A stretch of DNA of 64,000 nt from CAVYOD01 sp963770045 (GTDB lineage: Bacteria > Acidobacteriota > Aminicenantia > Aminicenantales > CAVYOD01). A model generated the notes under the pieces. It saw only the letters and a list, made by a program, of their open reading frames with translations, searched no databases and had not been told where the DNA came from. This document shows, piece after piece, positions 1 to 9,259 of this stretch. Location of the stretch: assembly GCA_963770045.1 (NCBI GenBank), contig CAVYOD010000011.1, positions 62,001 through 126,000 on the forward strand, given 5' to 3'. A program made the position numbers and the translations under genes. Position 1 is the first letter of the stretch. Every line of letters begins with the position of its first letter.

Positions 1-757
1 AGATGACCAATCTCTCCCGGTCGAGGCAATCGTTGTAGTGCCGAATGACTTCTTCCTGGCGCCTCTCAAGCTGCCTGAGCTTGCGCTGATAGTGGAGGGC
101 GCTCAGTTCCCGGATCCTTTCCCTCAGCTTCCTGTAGCGGTTGGCAGCCTGAGCCTGTCGCTGGAGCGAGTTCTTAGCTTTCTCGACTTCGGAGATGATG
201 TCTTCGAGACGGATGAGGTTTTGCTCACTGATCTCGAGCTTGTTCTGGGCCTGCTTTTTCTTATCTTTGTAGAAGGCCGTTCCGGCCGCTTCTTCCAGGA
301 GAAGCCTTTTTTCGGTCGGCTTGGAGGTGACAAAGGAGCCGATGGCCCCCTGCTCGATGACGAAATATTCCTTCTCGGCCACCCCCTTTTTCCAGAGGGT
401 CTCCTGGATATCCCTGAGCCGGACCGCTTTTCCGTCGAGGCGGTATTCGCCCTCACTGGTCCGGAAGACCCGATGAGAGATGGTCATCTCCTCTCCCTCA
501 TTCCCGAGCGTGAGAAACACGTCGGCCATGCCCAGGGCCGGCTGCCGAGAATTGCCGTTGAAAATGATATCTTCGACCCGTTCGCCCCGGACAGACTTGG
601 GCCGGCTGCCCCCGATCACCCAGAGGAAGGCATCGACGATATTGCTCTTGCCGGTGCCATTTGGGCCGACGATCGCTGTGATCCCCGGGTGAAAGACAAG
701 CTTGGTGCGGTCGGGGAAGGACTTGAACCCCTGCAGTTCGAGTTTCTTAATGAACAT
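1..757 (-). CDS. smc: Chromosome segregation ATPase SMC, N-terminal part
   Basis: The reading frame starts at the ATG at 757 (MFIKKLELQGFKSFPD) and runs off the window edge, so only about 252 residues are visible. SMC proteins are ABC-type ATPases that condense and organise chromosomal DNA with ScpA and ScpB. The head domain is clear: a Walker A GPNGTGKSN lies at residues 31-39, followed by WVIG and KSVRG as in SMC heads. A coiled coil rich in Lys, Glu, Gln and Leu begins near residue 165. The hinge, second coiled coil, signature motif and Walker B lie outside the window. A weak CCAGAG precedes the start. Open frames on the opposite strand here are shadows of this gene. Confidence 0.93.
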   Translation of the reverse strand, partial: MFIKKLELQGFKSFPDRTKLVFHPGITAIVGPNGTGKSNIVDAFLWVIGGSRPKSVRGERVEDIIFNGNSRQPALGMADVFLTLGNEGEEMTISHRVFRTSEGEYRLDGKAVRLRDIQETLWKKGVAEKEYFVIEQGAIGSFVTSKPTEKRLLLEEAAGTAFYKDKKKQAQNKLEISEQNLIRLEDIISEVEKAKNSLQRQAQAANRYRKLRERIRELSALHYQRKLRQLERRQEEVIRHYNDCLDRERLVI

Positions 758-959
758 CTCTGGAATTCTCGATCACTCCGAAAATGGCCGTGAGCGCGTT
801 ATCAAAGGAGCCTTACGGACAGCCTATTGTATTCGAATTGGCCGGAATTGAAAAGGGCAAAATTTGGGGCCCGGGGCATCGACCAGATTTAGCATTGCAG
901 ATAAGCCGCAGTGCGTTGGTCTTGATTTTGGAGCTTGCCAAGGGTATCATTTCCGCTAA

Positions 960-1030
960 GCCAGCGTAGCTCAGTAGGCAGAGCGGCTGATTCGTAATCA
1001 GCAGGTCGGAGGTTCGATCCCCCGCTGGCT
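960..1030 (+). tRNA. tRNA-Thr (anticodon CGU), shortened T arm
   Basis: A cloverleaf can be drawn: acceptor GCCAGCG (960-966) pairs with CGCTGGC (1023-1029), D stem GCTC/GAGC, anticodon stem GCTGA/TCAGC around loop TTCGTAA with anticodon CGT (993-995), reading ACG (Thr). The T arm is abnormal. GGAGG (1008-1012) and the TTCGATC loop are present, but only three C residues remain before the acceptor strand, so the arm is two bases short and cannot form a normal five-pair stem. CCA is not encoded. It may be a sequencing deletion or a tRNA pseudogene. The identity call is secure; function is not. Confidence 0.8.
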
Positions 1031-1168
1031 TCCTCATATGGGGAAAACCAGCATTTTCCTTTGAGCACCATTAGCCAAGATGAAGCGGGTTTTAGCAAAA
1101 TCTGTTACACCGGCGTGACAAGGGAAGAGGTCTGCCTTCCCATCCTTCTCAGTATTTGACTCTCACAG

Positions 1169-1259
1169 TGTTTCTTGTTACCCTTGACCCAGCCCGCAAA
1201 AGCATACAGGTTGGGGAGACAATGAGCTCTTCAAAGGGGAAAAGGCTCCTTCCAAGGAA
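1169..1259 (+). repeat. Leader repeat, copy 1 (5' UTR and start of TPR copy 1)
   Basis: These 91 bases match 9167-9259 almost base for base. The unit covers an upstream region, a GGGGAGAC ribosome-binding region, the ATG and the first 12-13 codons of the TPR proteins. The two copies differ by single-A length changes in two A runs (before GCATACAGG and after GCTCTTC). The second change destroys the reading frame in this copy. A shorter match, GGAGACAATGAGCTCTTC, begins TPR copy 3 at 5863. Confidence 0.85.
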
Positions 1260-3130
1260 GTGAAGGAATCTTCTCTCAAGTCATGTTCCTCGCTAAGCTC
1301 CGAAAACGGCACATCATCGAAACCCTGGCGGCTTTCATCGCTGGCGGCTGGCTGCTTATAGAGGTTGTCGAGAGGCTTCTGGTTGCCCATTATCGGTTCC
1401 CGGAAAAAACAATGGATATGACGGTTGCTTCCATCGTTGCTCGGAGCTCCTTTGCGTCATCTAATCTGGCGATGGTTCAGCGGAACGGAGAAGCGGCCGG
1501 GAAACGTCAAGGTCGAAGTTCTTCTGGTTCCTTTGATTATCCTGGTCGCCCTTGCGATAGACCTGAACCTAATCCTCCAAATGGCTGGCGTCCCGGGCAA
1601 GAAGTTGCTGATAGGGATTGTTGCCTTTTTCTGGGGGTCGCTTGGGTAATCTTTAAGTTATCGCAGTGGGCGGCGGGTATGCCTGAAACAGGGAAAAAGG
1701 AAGTCGTGGTATCACCGATAGCCACGGCAAGACCCGAAAAATCCATTGTCGTGCTTCCTTTTGTCAATATCAGTCCGGAAGAAGGACAGGAATATTTCTG
1801 CGATGGCATGACCGAAGAGATAATCACAGATCTATCTCACGTACACGACCTGCTCGTCATCTCAAGAAACTCAGCGATGACATTCAAGGGGACTCAGAAA
1901 AAGACCCAAGAAATCGCAAAAGAGGTAAACGTTAGATATGTTCTTGAAGGAAGTGTCAGAAAATCCGGAAATGACCTTCGGATCACGGCCCAGCTGATTG
2001 ACGCCTCAAACGACGCCCATGTCTGGGCCGAGAAATACTCCGGAACACTCAACGATGTCTTTGATATTCAAGAGAAGGTCGCTCGTACTATCGTCGATAC
2101 CCTCAAATTGAAGCTGACACCCGATGAGAAGCGAAGAATTGCCGAGAAGCCAATCTCAGACATTGTGGCTTATGAATGCTACCTCAAAGCAAATGCGGAA
2201 GTATATAAGATGACCGGCGATGCCATGAATCGGGCCATCCGGAATTTGCAGGACGCCCTAGGCATACTGGGCGATAATGCCCATTTGTATGTGGGGATGG
2301 CCTGGGCGTACCTCCAGCTCGTAAATATCGGTGTCGAACACGAAGAGAGTCTTGCCAAGGCAGAAGAGTTTGCCAAGAAGGCTCTAGCTATTGACCAGGG
2401 ATTTGCCAAGGCTCACGCCATGCTTGGGATTATTGCCTGCTGGAGAGATCCATGGGCGGCGTACGATCACTTAAAAAAAGCCTTTTCGATCAGCCCCGAT
2501 GACCCACTCGTATTGATGGGTTTCCTGCTCTATTATGTTCAAGCGGCGGGGAAACTTGTTGCGGTCTCACCTCTGTTGGAGAGGGTGATTCAAGTAGATC
2601 CGCTGGATTTTGGAACTAGATGGATGCAGGGTGGCATTCATTTTTATAACGGAGAATACAGCCTTGCACTCACGCCGTGGCAAAAATTATATGATATAAA
2701 TCCGGAAAATCCAGTTGCCCAATTCTATCTCGCAGCGACAATGGTCTATCTGGGCAAATTGGATTCGGCATTCTCCGTAATTGATCAGAGTGCGAACGCA
2801 ACACCAAGCGTCGCATTCACCAAACTGGGACTTGTGTTGAAATATGCGGTACTGAAAGACAACGACAAAGTATTCCGGGAGATGACCCCTGATTTCAGGA
2901 AGACTTGCCAACGGGATATCACTTTTTCCCACCACCTGGCGGGCATATTCAGCTTGCTTGGCGAGGAAAATGAAGCCTTGGATTGGCTGGAGAATGCAGT
3001 CAATCGAGGCTTCATCAACTATCCGCTGCTCGCTGAGAAAGATCCCTGGCTCGCCAGCCTCCGTGGCTCGCCACGCTTCAAGAAGCTGATGGAGCGGGTG
3101 AAATACGAATGGGAGCATTTCGAGGTGTGA
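1222..3130 (+). CDS. TolB-N/TPR membrane protein, paralog 1 (frame-disrupted N-terminus)
   Basis: Paralog 1 of four. By homology it starts at ATG 1222 (MSSSKG), but one A is missing in the run at 1233-1235. A second break precedes MFLAKLRKRH at 1283. The stretch from about 1440 to 1635, which encodes WRWFSGTEKRPGN and the third helix, is in a different frame from its flanks, so two compensating breaks bracket it. From about 1640 the frame is open to 3130: a fourth helix, a TolB-N/FlgO-like domain (SIVVLPFVNISPEEGQEYFC, VLEGSVRKSG) and then TPR-type helices ending ERVKYEWEHFEV. No cyclase, kinase or winged-helix domain is present. The function is unknown; related proteins are signalling scaffolds. 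The longest open frame is 1283-3130. It may be a pseudogene. Confidence 0.75.
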
Positions 3131-3132
3131 GG

Positions 3133-5010
3133 ATGGTGGAGCGACAATCTCAATTCAAAACCTTCCTCACCAAGCTCAGGAAACGGCACATCATCGAGAC
3201 CTTTGCAGGCTTTATCGCCGGCGGCTGGCTGTTTCTGGAGTTCGTCGACCGGATTTTGATTGCCCATTATCATATCAACGAGAAGTGGCTCGATGTCGCC
3301 TTCTTCACCCTGCTTGCGGCCCTCCTCTGCGTTCTAATCTGGCGATGGTTCAGTGGAACAGAAAAGAGACCGGGAAACGTCAAGGTCGAAGTTCTCTTGG
3401 TTCCTTTGATTATCTTGGTCGCACTGGCAATAGACCTGAACCTCATACTCCAAATCGCAGGCATTCTAGGCAAGAAGCTGCTGATGGGGATTGTTGCTCT
3501 CTGTTTTGGCGTCGCTTGGGTAATCTTCAAGCTATCACAGTGGGCAGTAGGTATGCCTGAAACAGGAAAAAAGAAAGTTGAGATATCACCGATAGCCCCG
3601 GCAAGACCGGAGAAGTCCATCGTTGTGCTTCCTTTTGCTGATCTCAGTCCGCAGAAGGATCAGGAATACTTCTGTGATGGGATGACGGAAGAAATCATCA
3701 CTGACCTTTCTCACATACATGGACTCCTTGTCATTTCAAGAAACTCTGCCATGACTTTCAGGGGAACCCAGAAGAAGACCAGCGAGATCGCAAAAGACGT
3801 TAATGTCCGGTATGTCCTTGAGGGGAGCGTCCGGAAGGCAGGAAACGATCTGAAAATCACGGCTCAATTAATCGATGCCATTAACGATGCTCATCTCTGG
3901 GCCGAGAAGTATTCGGGAACTCTGGATGACGTTTTCGACATCCAAGAGAAAGTCTCCCGCTCGATCGTTGGGGAACTGAAACTCAAGCTGACTCAAGAAG
4001 AAAATTTAAGGATATCCGAACGGCCCGTTCCGAGCTTTTATGCTTATGATTGTTATCTTAAGGCGAGACATGAGATTTATAAATGGTCAGAAGAAGGATA
4101 TGACAAAGCTCTAAAATATCTTCAAGAAGGTTTGGACTTGGGAGGCGACAATTCCCTAATTTACGGTGGGATGTCCTACGTTTATTATAGCTATGTCAAC
4201 ATGGGCATTAAATCAGACGAGCTATATCTGCGAAAAGCTGAGGAATACGCCAATAAAAATCTTGAATTCGATCCGAAATCGCCGATCGGGCACCTGGTCT
4301 TAGGCCTTTTGCAGGCGTGGCGTGGAGACCTTCAAAACGGCATGAGACGTTTAAAATACGCACTGGCATTAGATCCTAATAATTCAGATACAATTTTATG
4401 GCTAGCTGCTTTCTTTTCCATCATTGGAAAGCCCGAAGCCGCAATTCCCCTTATTGATCGCTTTTTGAAATTGGAGCCTTTACATCCTATGAGCGGATCG
4501 CTGACCGGCATTTGTCAAATGTGGGCTGGACGATTTGACCTTGCATTGGAATCGTTTCATAAAGGCTTTCAAACGTTTCCGGACGACCTTATGACCCAAA
4601 GCCTTTATGGATTAGCCCATGCTTACACTCACCGGATAGAGGAGGCTCTCACAATTTTATCGGGGCTGGTCAAGGATGATCCGAAAAACTATTGGTTCCG
4701 AATGGCTTATGGCCTTGTTTCTGAACTGAAGGGTCAAACTAGCGAGATCCTCGCTTCACTCCAAGATCCGGCTTTTGAAACATGGGCAAAGAGAGATTTT
4801 TCCTATTCATTGTTTATGGTGGATATTTACGTCCTGCTCGGCGAAAATGAAAAAGCCTTGGGCTGGTTGGAACATGCCGTGAGCATTGGATACATAAATT
4901 ATCACTTCCTCAACGAATATGACCCCTTCCTAGCCAACATCCGCAGCGAACGACGCTTCAAGAAGCTCATGGAGCGAGTGAAATACGAGTGGGAGCATTT
5001 TGAGGTGTGA
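3133..5010 (+). CDS. TolB-N/TPR membrane protein, paralog 2
   Basis: An intact copy of 625 residues. The ATG at 3133 lies two bases after the stop of paralog 1, implying translational coupling; upstream in-frame codons overlap that gene. Layout: basic start (FLTKLRKRHIIET), about four membrane helices within residues 20-140, a proline-rich linker, a TolB-N/FlgO-like domain (KSIVVLPFADLSPQKDQEYF) near 165-295, and TPR-like helices to the end. It ends with the shared tail ERVKYEWEHFEV (4961-5010). TPRs bind protein partners, and this N-terminal type anchors the protein in the inner membrane. No enzymatic domain is visible. I infer a sensory or scaffold role. Confidence 0.85.
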   Translation: MVERQSQFKTFLTKLRKRHIIETFAGFIAGGWLFLEFVDRILIAHYHINEKWLDVAFFTLLAALLCVLIWRWFSGTEKRPGNVKVEVLLVPLIILVALAIDLNLILQIAGILGKKLLMGIVALCFGVAWVIFKLSQWAVGMPETGKKKVEISPIAPARPEKSIVVLPFADLSPQKDQEYFCDGMTEEIITDLSHIHGLLVISRNSAMTFRGTQKKTSEIAKDVNVRYVLEGSVRKAGNDLKITAQLIDAINDAHLWAEKYSGTLDDVFDIQEKVSRSIVGELKLKLTQEENLRISERPVPSFYAYDCYLKARHEIYKWSEEGYDKALKYLQEGLDLGGDNSLIYGGMSYVYYSYVNMGIKSDELYLRKAEEYANKNLEFDPKSPIGHLVLGLLQAWRGDLQNGMRRLKYALALDPNNSDTILWLAAFFSIIGKPEAAIPLIDRFLKLEPLHPMSGSLTGICQMWAGRFDLALESFHKGFQTFPDDLMTQSLYGLAHAYTHRIEEALTILSGLVKDDPKNYWFRMAYGLVSELKGQTSEILASLQDPAFETWAKRDFSYSLFMVDIYVLLGENEKALGWLEHAVSIGYINYHFLNEYDPFLANIRSERRFKKLMERVKYEWEHFEV

Positions 5011-5074
5011 CGGAGAGCAAAGAAAATTGATCTGTCATAACGCCTATGCTATAAGCTAGGAAAAGGAAGACCTC

Positions 5075-5290
5075 ATGCGATTGGACAACATACAGATGGA
5101 ATCGGTCGATGAAGCCATGGTTGAAATATATAAAAGGAAGACTCCCTCGGAGCGTTTGCAAATTGCCTTCGGCTTGTGGCGATCGGCAAGAATCCTACTC
5201 TTTAATAATCTCCGTTCGATGCATCCCGAGTGGGATGCAAAACGCCTTCAACGCGAAGTGGCAAGGAGACTTTCTCATGGAGCAACATGA
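5075..5290 (+). CDS. Small protein upstream of nucleotidyltransferase (possible antitoxin partner)
   Basis: A 71-residue soluble protein starting at ATG 5075, behind AAGGAAGA. It contains SERLQIAFGLWRSAR and HPEWDAKRLQREVARR, a pattern I recognise from small proteins encoded next to nucleotidyltransferases. It has no signal peptide or helix-turn-helix. Its 3' end overlaps the next gene by 14 bases (ATG 5277, stop 5288-5290), so the pair is a coupled operon. By position it may be the partner or antitoxin of that enzyme; this is inference. Confidence 0.65.
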   Translation: MRLDNIQMESVDEAMVEIYKRKTPSERLQIAFGLWRSARILLFNNLRSMHPEWDAKRLQREVARRLSHGAT

Positions 5291-5840
5291 GCTCCTGGGA
5301 TATCTTGTTAGATGTCTTGAAAAATTAAAAGTGCCCTATTTTGTCACTGGTGCTGTGGCCTGTATTGCTTATGGAGAGCCTAGGTTTACGAACGACATCG
5401 ATATAGTGGCAGATGTCAAGGACGAGCATATCGCTCAACTCAAGGAATGTTTCCCTGAACAAGAATTTTATGTGGATTCAGATGCGATCCGAGAAGCGAT
5501 CAAACGCAGACATCAGTTCAATATTGTTCATCCCGCCTCAGGATTGAAGATAGACGTCATGATCTCAAAAAGAGACGCGTTCGATAAAAGCCGCTTCAGC
5601 AGGATAAAGAGAATGCGTCCCTTAGAAGATACGGAAGCAAACTTCGCCTCTCCAGAGGATGTGATCATTAAGAAAATGGAATATTACAAAGAGGGTTCAT
5701 CCGAAAAACACATCCGGGATATTCTGGGGATGCTTAAGATCTCCGGCGAAATGATCGACCGAGAATATATTTCATTATGGGCAAAGAAACTCAATCTAGA
5801 AGACGTATGGCGGGCCATTCAGGAGGGGCTATCAAGATAG
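5277..5840 (+). CDS. Nucleotidyltransferase-fold protein (DUF6036/AbiEii-like)
   Basis: A 187-residue protein starting at ATG 5277, which overlaps the upstream small gene; longer in-frame starts run antiparallel to nothing useful and would cover most of that gene. The minimal nucleotidyltransferase signature is seen: FVTGAVACIAYGEPR followed by the metal-binding pair NDIDIV (Asp40, Asp42), then IDVMIS and an EDVIIKKMEYY helix typical of the family. Relatives include AbiEii-type toxins and other NTases that transfer a nucleotide to tRNA or protein. The pair lies between TPR paralogs 2 and 3, so it looks like exchanged cargo. Whether it is a toxin is not shown by the sequence. Confidence 0.78.
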   Translation: MEQHELLGYLVRCLEKLKVPYFVTGAVACIAYGEPRFTNDIDIVADVKDEHIAQLKECFPEQEFYVDSDAIREAIKRRHQFNIVHPASGLKIDVMISKRDAFDKSRFSRIKRMRPLEDTEANFASPEDVIIKKMEYYKEGSSEKHIRDILGMLKISGEMIDREYISLWAKKLNLEDVWRAIQEGLSR

Positions 5841-5868
5841 CATCAAAGCAAATAAGGCTGAGGAGACA

Positions 5869-7785
5869 ATGAGCTCTTCAAAAGGGGAAAACGCTCCTTA
5901 TAAGGAAGGGGAAAAGTCTTTCCTCAGAACGTTCCTCACCAGACTACGGAAACGGCACATCATCGAAACCCTGGCGGCTTTTACTGGGGGCGGGTGGCTA
6001 CTCGTCGAAGTCGTCGAGCGGCTCCTTGTCGGCCACTATAAATTCCCTGAGGAGACAATCGATCTGACCGTTGTCTCCGTCATCGGTGCTTTCCTTGCGA
6101 CAATCATCTGGCGTTGGTTTGGCGGTACGGAGAAGAGGCCGGGAAATGTTAAGGTAGAGGTTCTCATCGTCCCGCTGGTCATCCTTGTCACCTTGGCCAT
6201 TGATTTGAACCTCATCTTCCAAATTGCAGGGATCTATGGCAAGAAGTTGCTGATAGGGGTCGTCGCCTTTCTCCTGGGAATTGCGTGGATAATCTTCAAG
6301 TCATTACAATGGGCGGCGATCACACCTGAATCGGGGAGGAAGAAAGTCGAAGTATCACCGCCAGCCCCAGCAAGACCCGAGAAGTCCATCGTCGTCCTGC
6401 CTTTCGTCAACATAAGCCCTGAAGAGGGACAGGAATACTTCTGTGATGGCATGACAGAAGAGATCATCACTGATCTCTCTCACATTCATGACCTGCTTGT
6501 TATCTCACGAAACTCAGCGCTGACTTTCAAAGGGACTCAGAAGAAGACCAATGAGATCGCAAAAGAGGTAAATGTTAGATTCGTTCTTGAAGGAAGCGTC
6601 AGAAAAACCGGGAATGACCTTCGGATCACGGCCCAGCTCATTGACGCAGATACTGATGTCCATCTCTGGGCAGACAAGTTCAGCGGAACCCTAGATAATG
6701 TTTTTGATATCCAAGAAAAAGTTTCCAGGCGCATTGTCGATGCCCTCAAGCTAAAACTGATGCCGGCAGAGGAGCAGCGGATCGCACGCAATCCGATCCC
6801 AAATGTTCAGGCTTATGAATTCTATCTTAAAGCCCAGCATGAAATACTTATGGGCACTGAAGAAGGATTAAGACGAGCCTTTACCTATCTCGAAAATGGC
6901 CTGAACATTATCGGCAAGAATGCGCTTCTTTATGCAGGTTTGGCATTTGTTTATTGGCAATATGTTAACCTTGGGATCAAAGGCATAAATCAGCAAGAAT
7001 ATATCTCTAAAGCAGAACTAAATATTAACAAATCTCTAGAAATAGATCCTGAATGCGGTCAGGCTCATCTCGTTCTTGGTCTTTTCAACCTCATCTTTTG
7101 GGGAAACCTTCAGGCAAGTGTTCGCCAACTCAAGAGGGCGCTTACGGTCGACCCAAACGCTCTAGACGCCTTATTGATGCTGGCCCTTGCATATTGTGAA
7201 GCCGGGAAAACGTCAGCGGCCTGGGCTTTGGTCGCAAGATGTATAAAAATCGATCCTTTTAATCCAATTTGTTATCTGCACCAAAGCGGAGTTGGATTCT
7301 TCGAGGGTCGATTTGACCTAGCTCTAGATTCCAGCTCCAAGGCCTTCAAGATGGCTCCTGAGATACCTTTCACCTCCTTCTGGCATGCTCTAATGCTGGC
7401 CTACAATCAACGCTTCAATGAAGCCTTCTCATTAGTTGATCAAGGGGCTCGAGCGACGCATCAAGATATACAAACCCAACTGGGACTTTTTATGAAATAT
7501 GCTCTCAAAGGTGAAAAGGAAAAGATAAATCTTCTATTGACCCCGGAGTTCATAAGCACAGCCGAAAGAGACCTTCAAACTTCGTATAATCTAGCCACAT
7601 TTTATGCCAAGCTTGGCGACAATGAGAACGCTCTGAACTGGCTGAGCAATGCGGTTAATCGTGGCTTTATAAATTACCCTATGCTATTTCAATTAGATCC
7701 CTGGCTGGCCAACATCCGCAGCGAGCCTCGCTTCCAGGAGCTCATAGAGCGGGTGAAATACGAATGGGAGCATTTTGAGGAGTGA
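5869..7785 (+). CDS. TolB-N/TPR membrane protein, paralog 3
   Basis: An intact copy of 638 residues and the best reference for the family here. The ATG at 5869 follows GAGGAGAC. Helices lie near residues 31-52, 62-84, 97-120 and 126-148; a Pro-rich linker leads to the TolB-N/FlgO-like domain at about 172-300 (SIVVLPFV, GQEYFCDGMTEE, VLEGSVRK, AQLIDA) and TPR-like repeats at about 305-630. It ends with a slightly diverged tail (ERVKYEWEHFEE). Its stop is eight bases from the end of the convergent AAA_14 gene. Paralogs 1-3 are close to each other through the membrane and TolB-N domains and diverge in the TPR part, which suggests partner switching. Confidence 0.87.
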   Translation: MSSSKGENAPYKEGEKSFLRTFLTRLRKRHIIETLAAFTGGGWLLVEVVERLLVGHYKFPEETIDLTVVSVIGAFLATIIWRWFGGTEKRPGNVKVEVLIVPLVILVTLAIDLNLIFQIAGIYGKKLLIGVVAFLLGIAWIIFKSLQWAAITPESGRKKVEVSPPAPARPEKSIVVLPFVNISPEEGQEYFCDGMTEEIITDLSHIHDLLVISRNSALTFKGTQKKTNEIAKEVNVRFVLEGSVRKTGNDLRITAQLIDADTDVHLWADKFSGTLDNVFDIQEKVSRRIVDALKLKLMPAEEQRIARNPIPNVQAYEFYLKAQHEILMGTEEGLRRAFTYLENGLNIIGKNALLYAGLAFVYWQYVNLGIKGINQQEYISKAELNINKSLEIDPECGQAHLVLGLFNLIFWGNLQASVRQLKRALTVDPNALDALLMLALAYCEAGKTSAAWALVARCIKIDPFNPICYLHQSGVGFFEGRFDLALDSSSKAFKMAPEIPFTSFWHALMLAYNQRFNEAFSLVDQGARATHQDIQTQLGLFMKYALKGEKEKINLLLTPEFISTAERDLQTSYNLATFYAKLGDNENALNWLSNAVNRGFINYPMLFQLDPWLANIRSEPRFQELIERVKYEWEHFEE

Positions 7786-7793
7786 GAGCAAAG

Positions 7794-8963
7794 TCAGTGA
7801 TTCCGGACTTCCTGAGAGACTCTATTCCAAGGAACCGCCTGAATTCCGTGCTGGGTTAGCTTCTCCTTTCCCCCGTAGATCAGGTAGGCGGGGCTCTTTG
7901 TATCCTTCGAGAATTTTTTCCATGTGTGCAGACCCTTGAAGAAATCCGGATTCAATGTCTCTCCAGACTTGAGCTCAACGGGAATTAGTCTTGTTCCCTG
8001 GTCGAGCACGACGTCAATCTCATCCCCGAAGTTATTCCGCCAGAAATAAAGATTGGACTCCAGCCCTCGGTTGAAACGGTCTTTCAGCAACTCCCCAACG
8101 ATCAGGCACTCAAAAAGTCCTCCTCTCTGAGGATGAATGGCCAGATGCTCACGATTCTGGATGTTCAATAGCCAAGCGGCTAATCCTGGATCGTGGAAAT
8201 AGAGCTTCGGCGATTTGACGAGCCGTTTGCCGAAATTGCGGAAGTGAGGCCTGAGAAGAAATACGATGTAGCTTGCTTCAAGCACAGAAAGCCAGCTCTG
8301 GGCGGTGTTATGAGTGATCCCACAGTCGGCAGCCATGGCGGAAAGGTTTAGGAGCTGGCCTACTCTGGCCGCGCACATTCGCAGGAATTTTTGGAAAATG
8401 CTCAAATTCCTGACATTGAGGATATTCCGGACATCCCGCTCGAGATAAGTCATCACGTAATTTGCGTGCCAGGCCCCGGGGGCAAGCCGTCTGTCGTACA
8501 AGGCAGGGTACAATCCTTGAAAAAGAAGCGCCGTAAGCCCGGGGATCGTGATCCTTGCGGCTTGAAGTTCCACGATCGAAAAGGGAAGGAGCTGGAGGAG
8601 TCCAGCCCGACCGGCCAGCGATTGCCTGATCCCCGAGAGGAGGCCGAAATGCTGTGACCCTGTCAGGATGAAAAGACCGGGTTTTTTTCTCCGATCGACC
8701 AGGCCCTGAAGATAGGAAAAAAGGGAGGGGAATCTCTGCGCCTCATCGATCACCGCGCCCTCCGGAAAGTTCTCGAGAAATCCCCGGGGGTCGGAGGATA
8801 GGAGTTCGAGCTTATCGGGGTCTTCGAGGGAGATGTACGCCTTATCGGAGAAGACAGCCTGGACGAGAGTGGTTTTCCCGGATTGGCGGGGACCCGTGAC
8901 GGCAACAACAGGGAATCCCTTAGCGAGATTTAGGAGAGCAGAGGAGGCACGGCGAGCAATCAT
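7794..8963 (-). CDS. AAA_14/DUF4143 ATPase, copy 1
   Basis: A 389-residue P-loop ATPase with Walker A GPRQSGKTT (residues 24-32) and Walker B AVIDEAQRFP (about 70-79). A sensor-like FILTGSQHF follows. The C-terminal DUF4143 region carries a PD-(D/E)xK-like pattern (GDEIDVV ... IPVELKSG). This family is common in archaea and bacteria, often in multiple copies in variable regions; the cellular role is unsettled. It is on the opposite strand between TPR paralogs 3 and 4, which supports independent acquisition. It is not closely similar to the second copy at 11.2 kb. Confidence 0.9.
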   Translation of the reverse strand: MIARRASSALLNLAKGFPVVAVTGPRQSGKTTLVQAVFSDKAYISLEDPDKLELLSSDPRGFLENFPEGAVIDEAQRFPSLFSYLQGLVDRRKKPGLFILTGSQHFGLLSGIRQSLAGRAGLLQLLPFSIVELQAARITIPGLTALLFQGLYPALYDRRLAPGAWHANYVMTYLERDVRNILNVRNLSIFQKFLRMCAARVGQLLNLSAMAADCGITHNTAQSWLSVLEASYIVFLLRPHFRNFGKRLVKSPKLYFHDPGLAAWLLNIQNREHLAIHPQRGGLFECLIVGELLKDRFNRGLESNLYFWRNNFGDEIDVVLDQGTRLIPVELKSGETLNPDFFKGLHTWKKFSKDTKSPAYLIYGGKEKLTQHGIQAVPWNRVSQEVRNH

Positions 8964-9166
8964 GGATTCAGACTACGACAAAACATACAACATGTCAATA
9001 GAAGTCTCATATTGTATATATTGCAGGCAATTCATCTGATCCATCTAAATGTGTGAGTACAGAGATGTTTTCGACACTTTTTTATAATTCTGGACGAGCG
9101 GGGATCAGTGGTCGTATGTAGCTTTGCTTCTTCGGTTTAGATTGCAGCTTCGTTTGACTATTACGT

Positions 9167-9259
9167 TGTTTCTTGTTACCCTTGACCCAGCCCGCAAAAA
9201 GCATACAGGTTGGGGAGACAATGAGCTCTTCAAAAGGGGAAAAGGCTCCTTCCAAGGAA
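9167..9259 (+). repeat. Leader repeat, copy 2 (5' UTR and start of TPR copy 4)
   Basis: These 93 bases are nearly identical to 1169-1259, with one extra A in each of two A runs. Here the frame from ATG 9221 is intact (MSSSKGEKAPSKE). Sequence upstream of 9167 is unrelated to that upstream of 1169, so the homology edge is sharp, as expected of segmental duplication or recombination at a fixed boundary. Confidence 0.85.

Noticed and set aside
38..793. Long open frame on the plus strand opposite smc
   Set aside because: The reverse strand encodes a clear SMC head with Walker A; the plus-strand frame has no family resemblance and reflects codon bias of the real gene.
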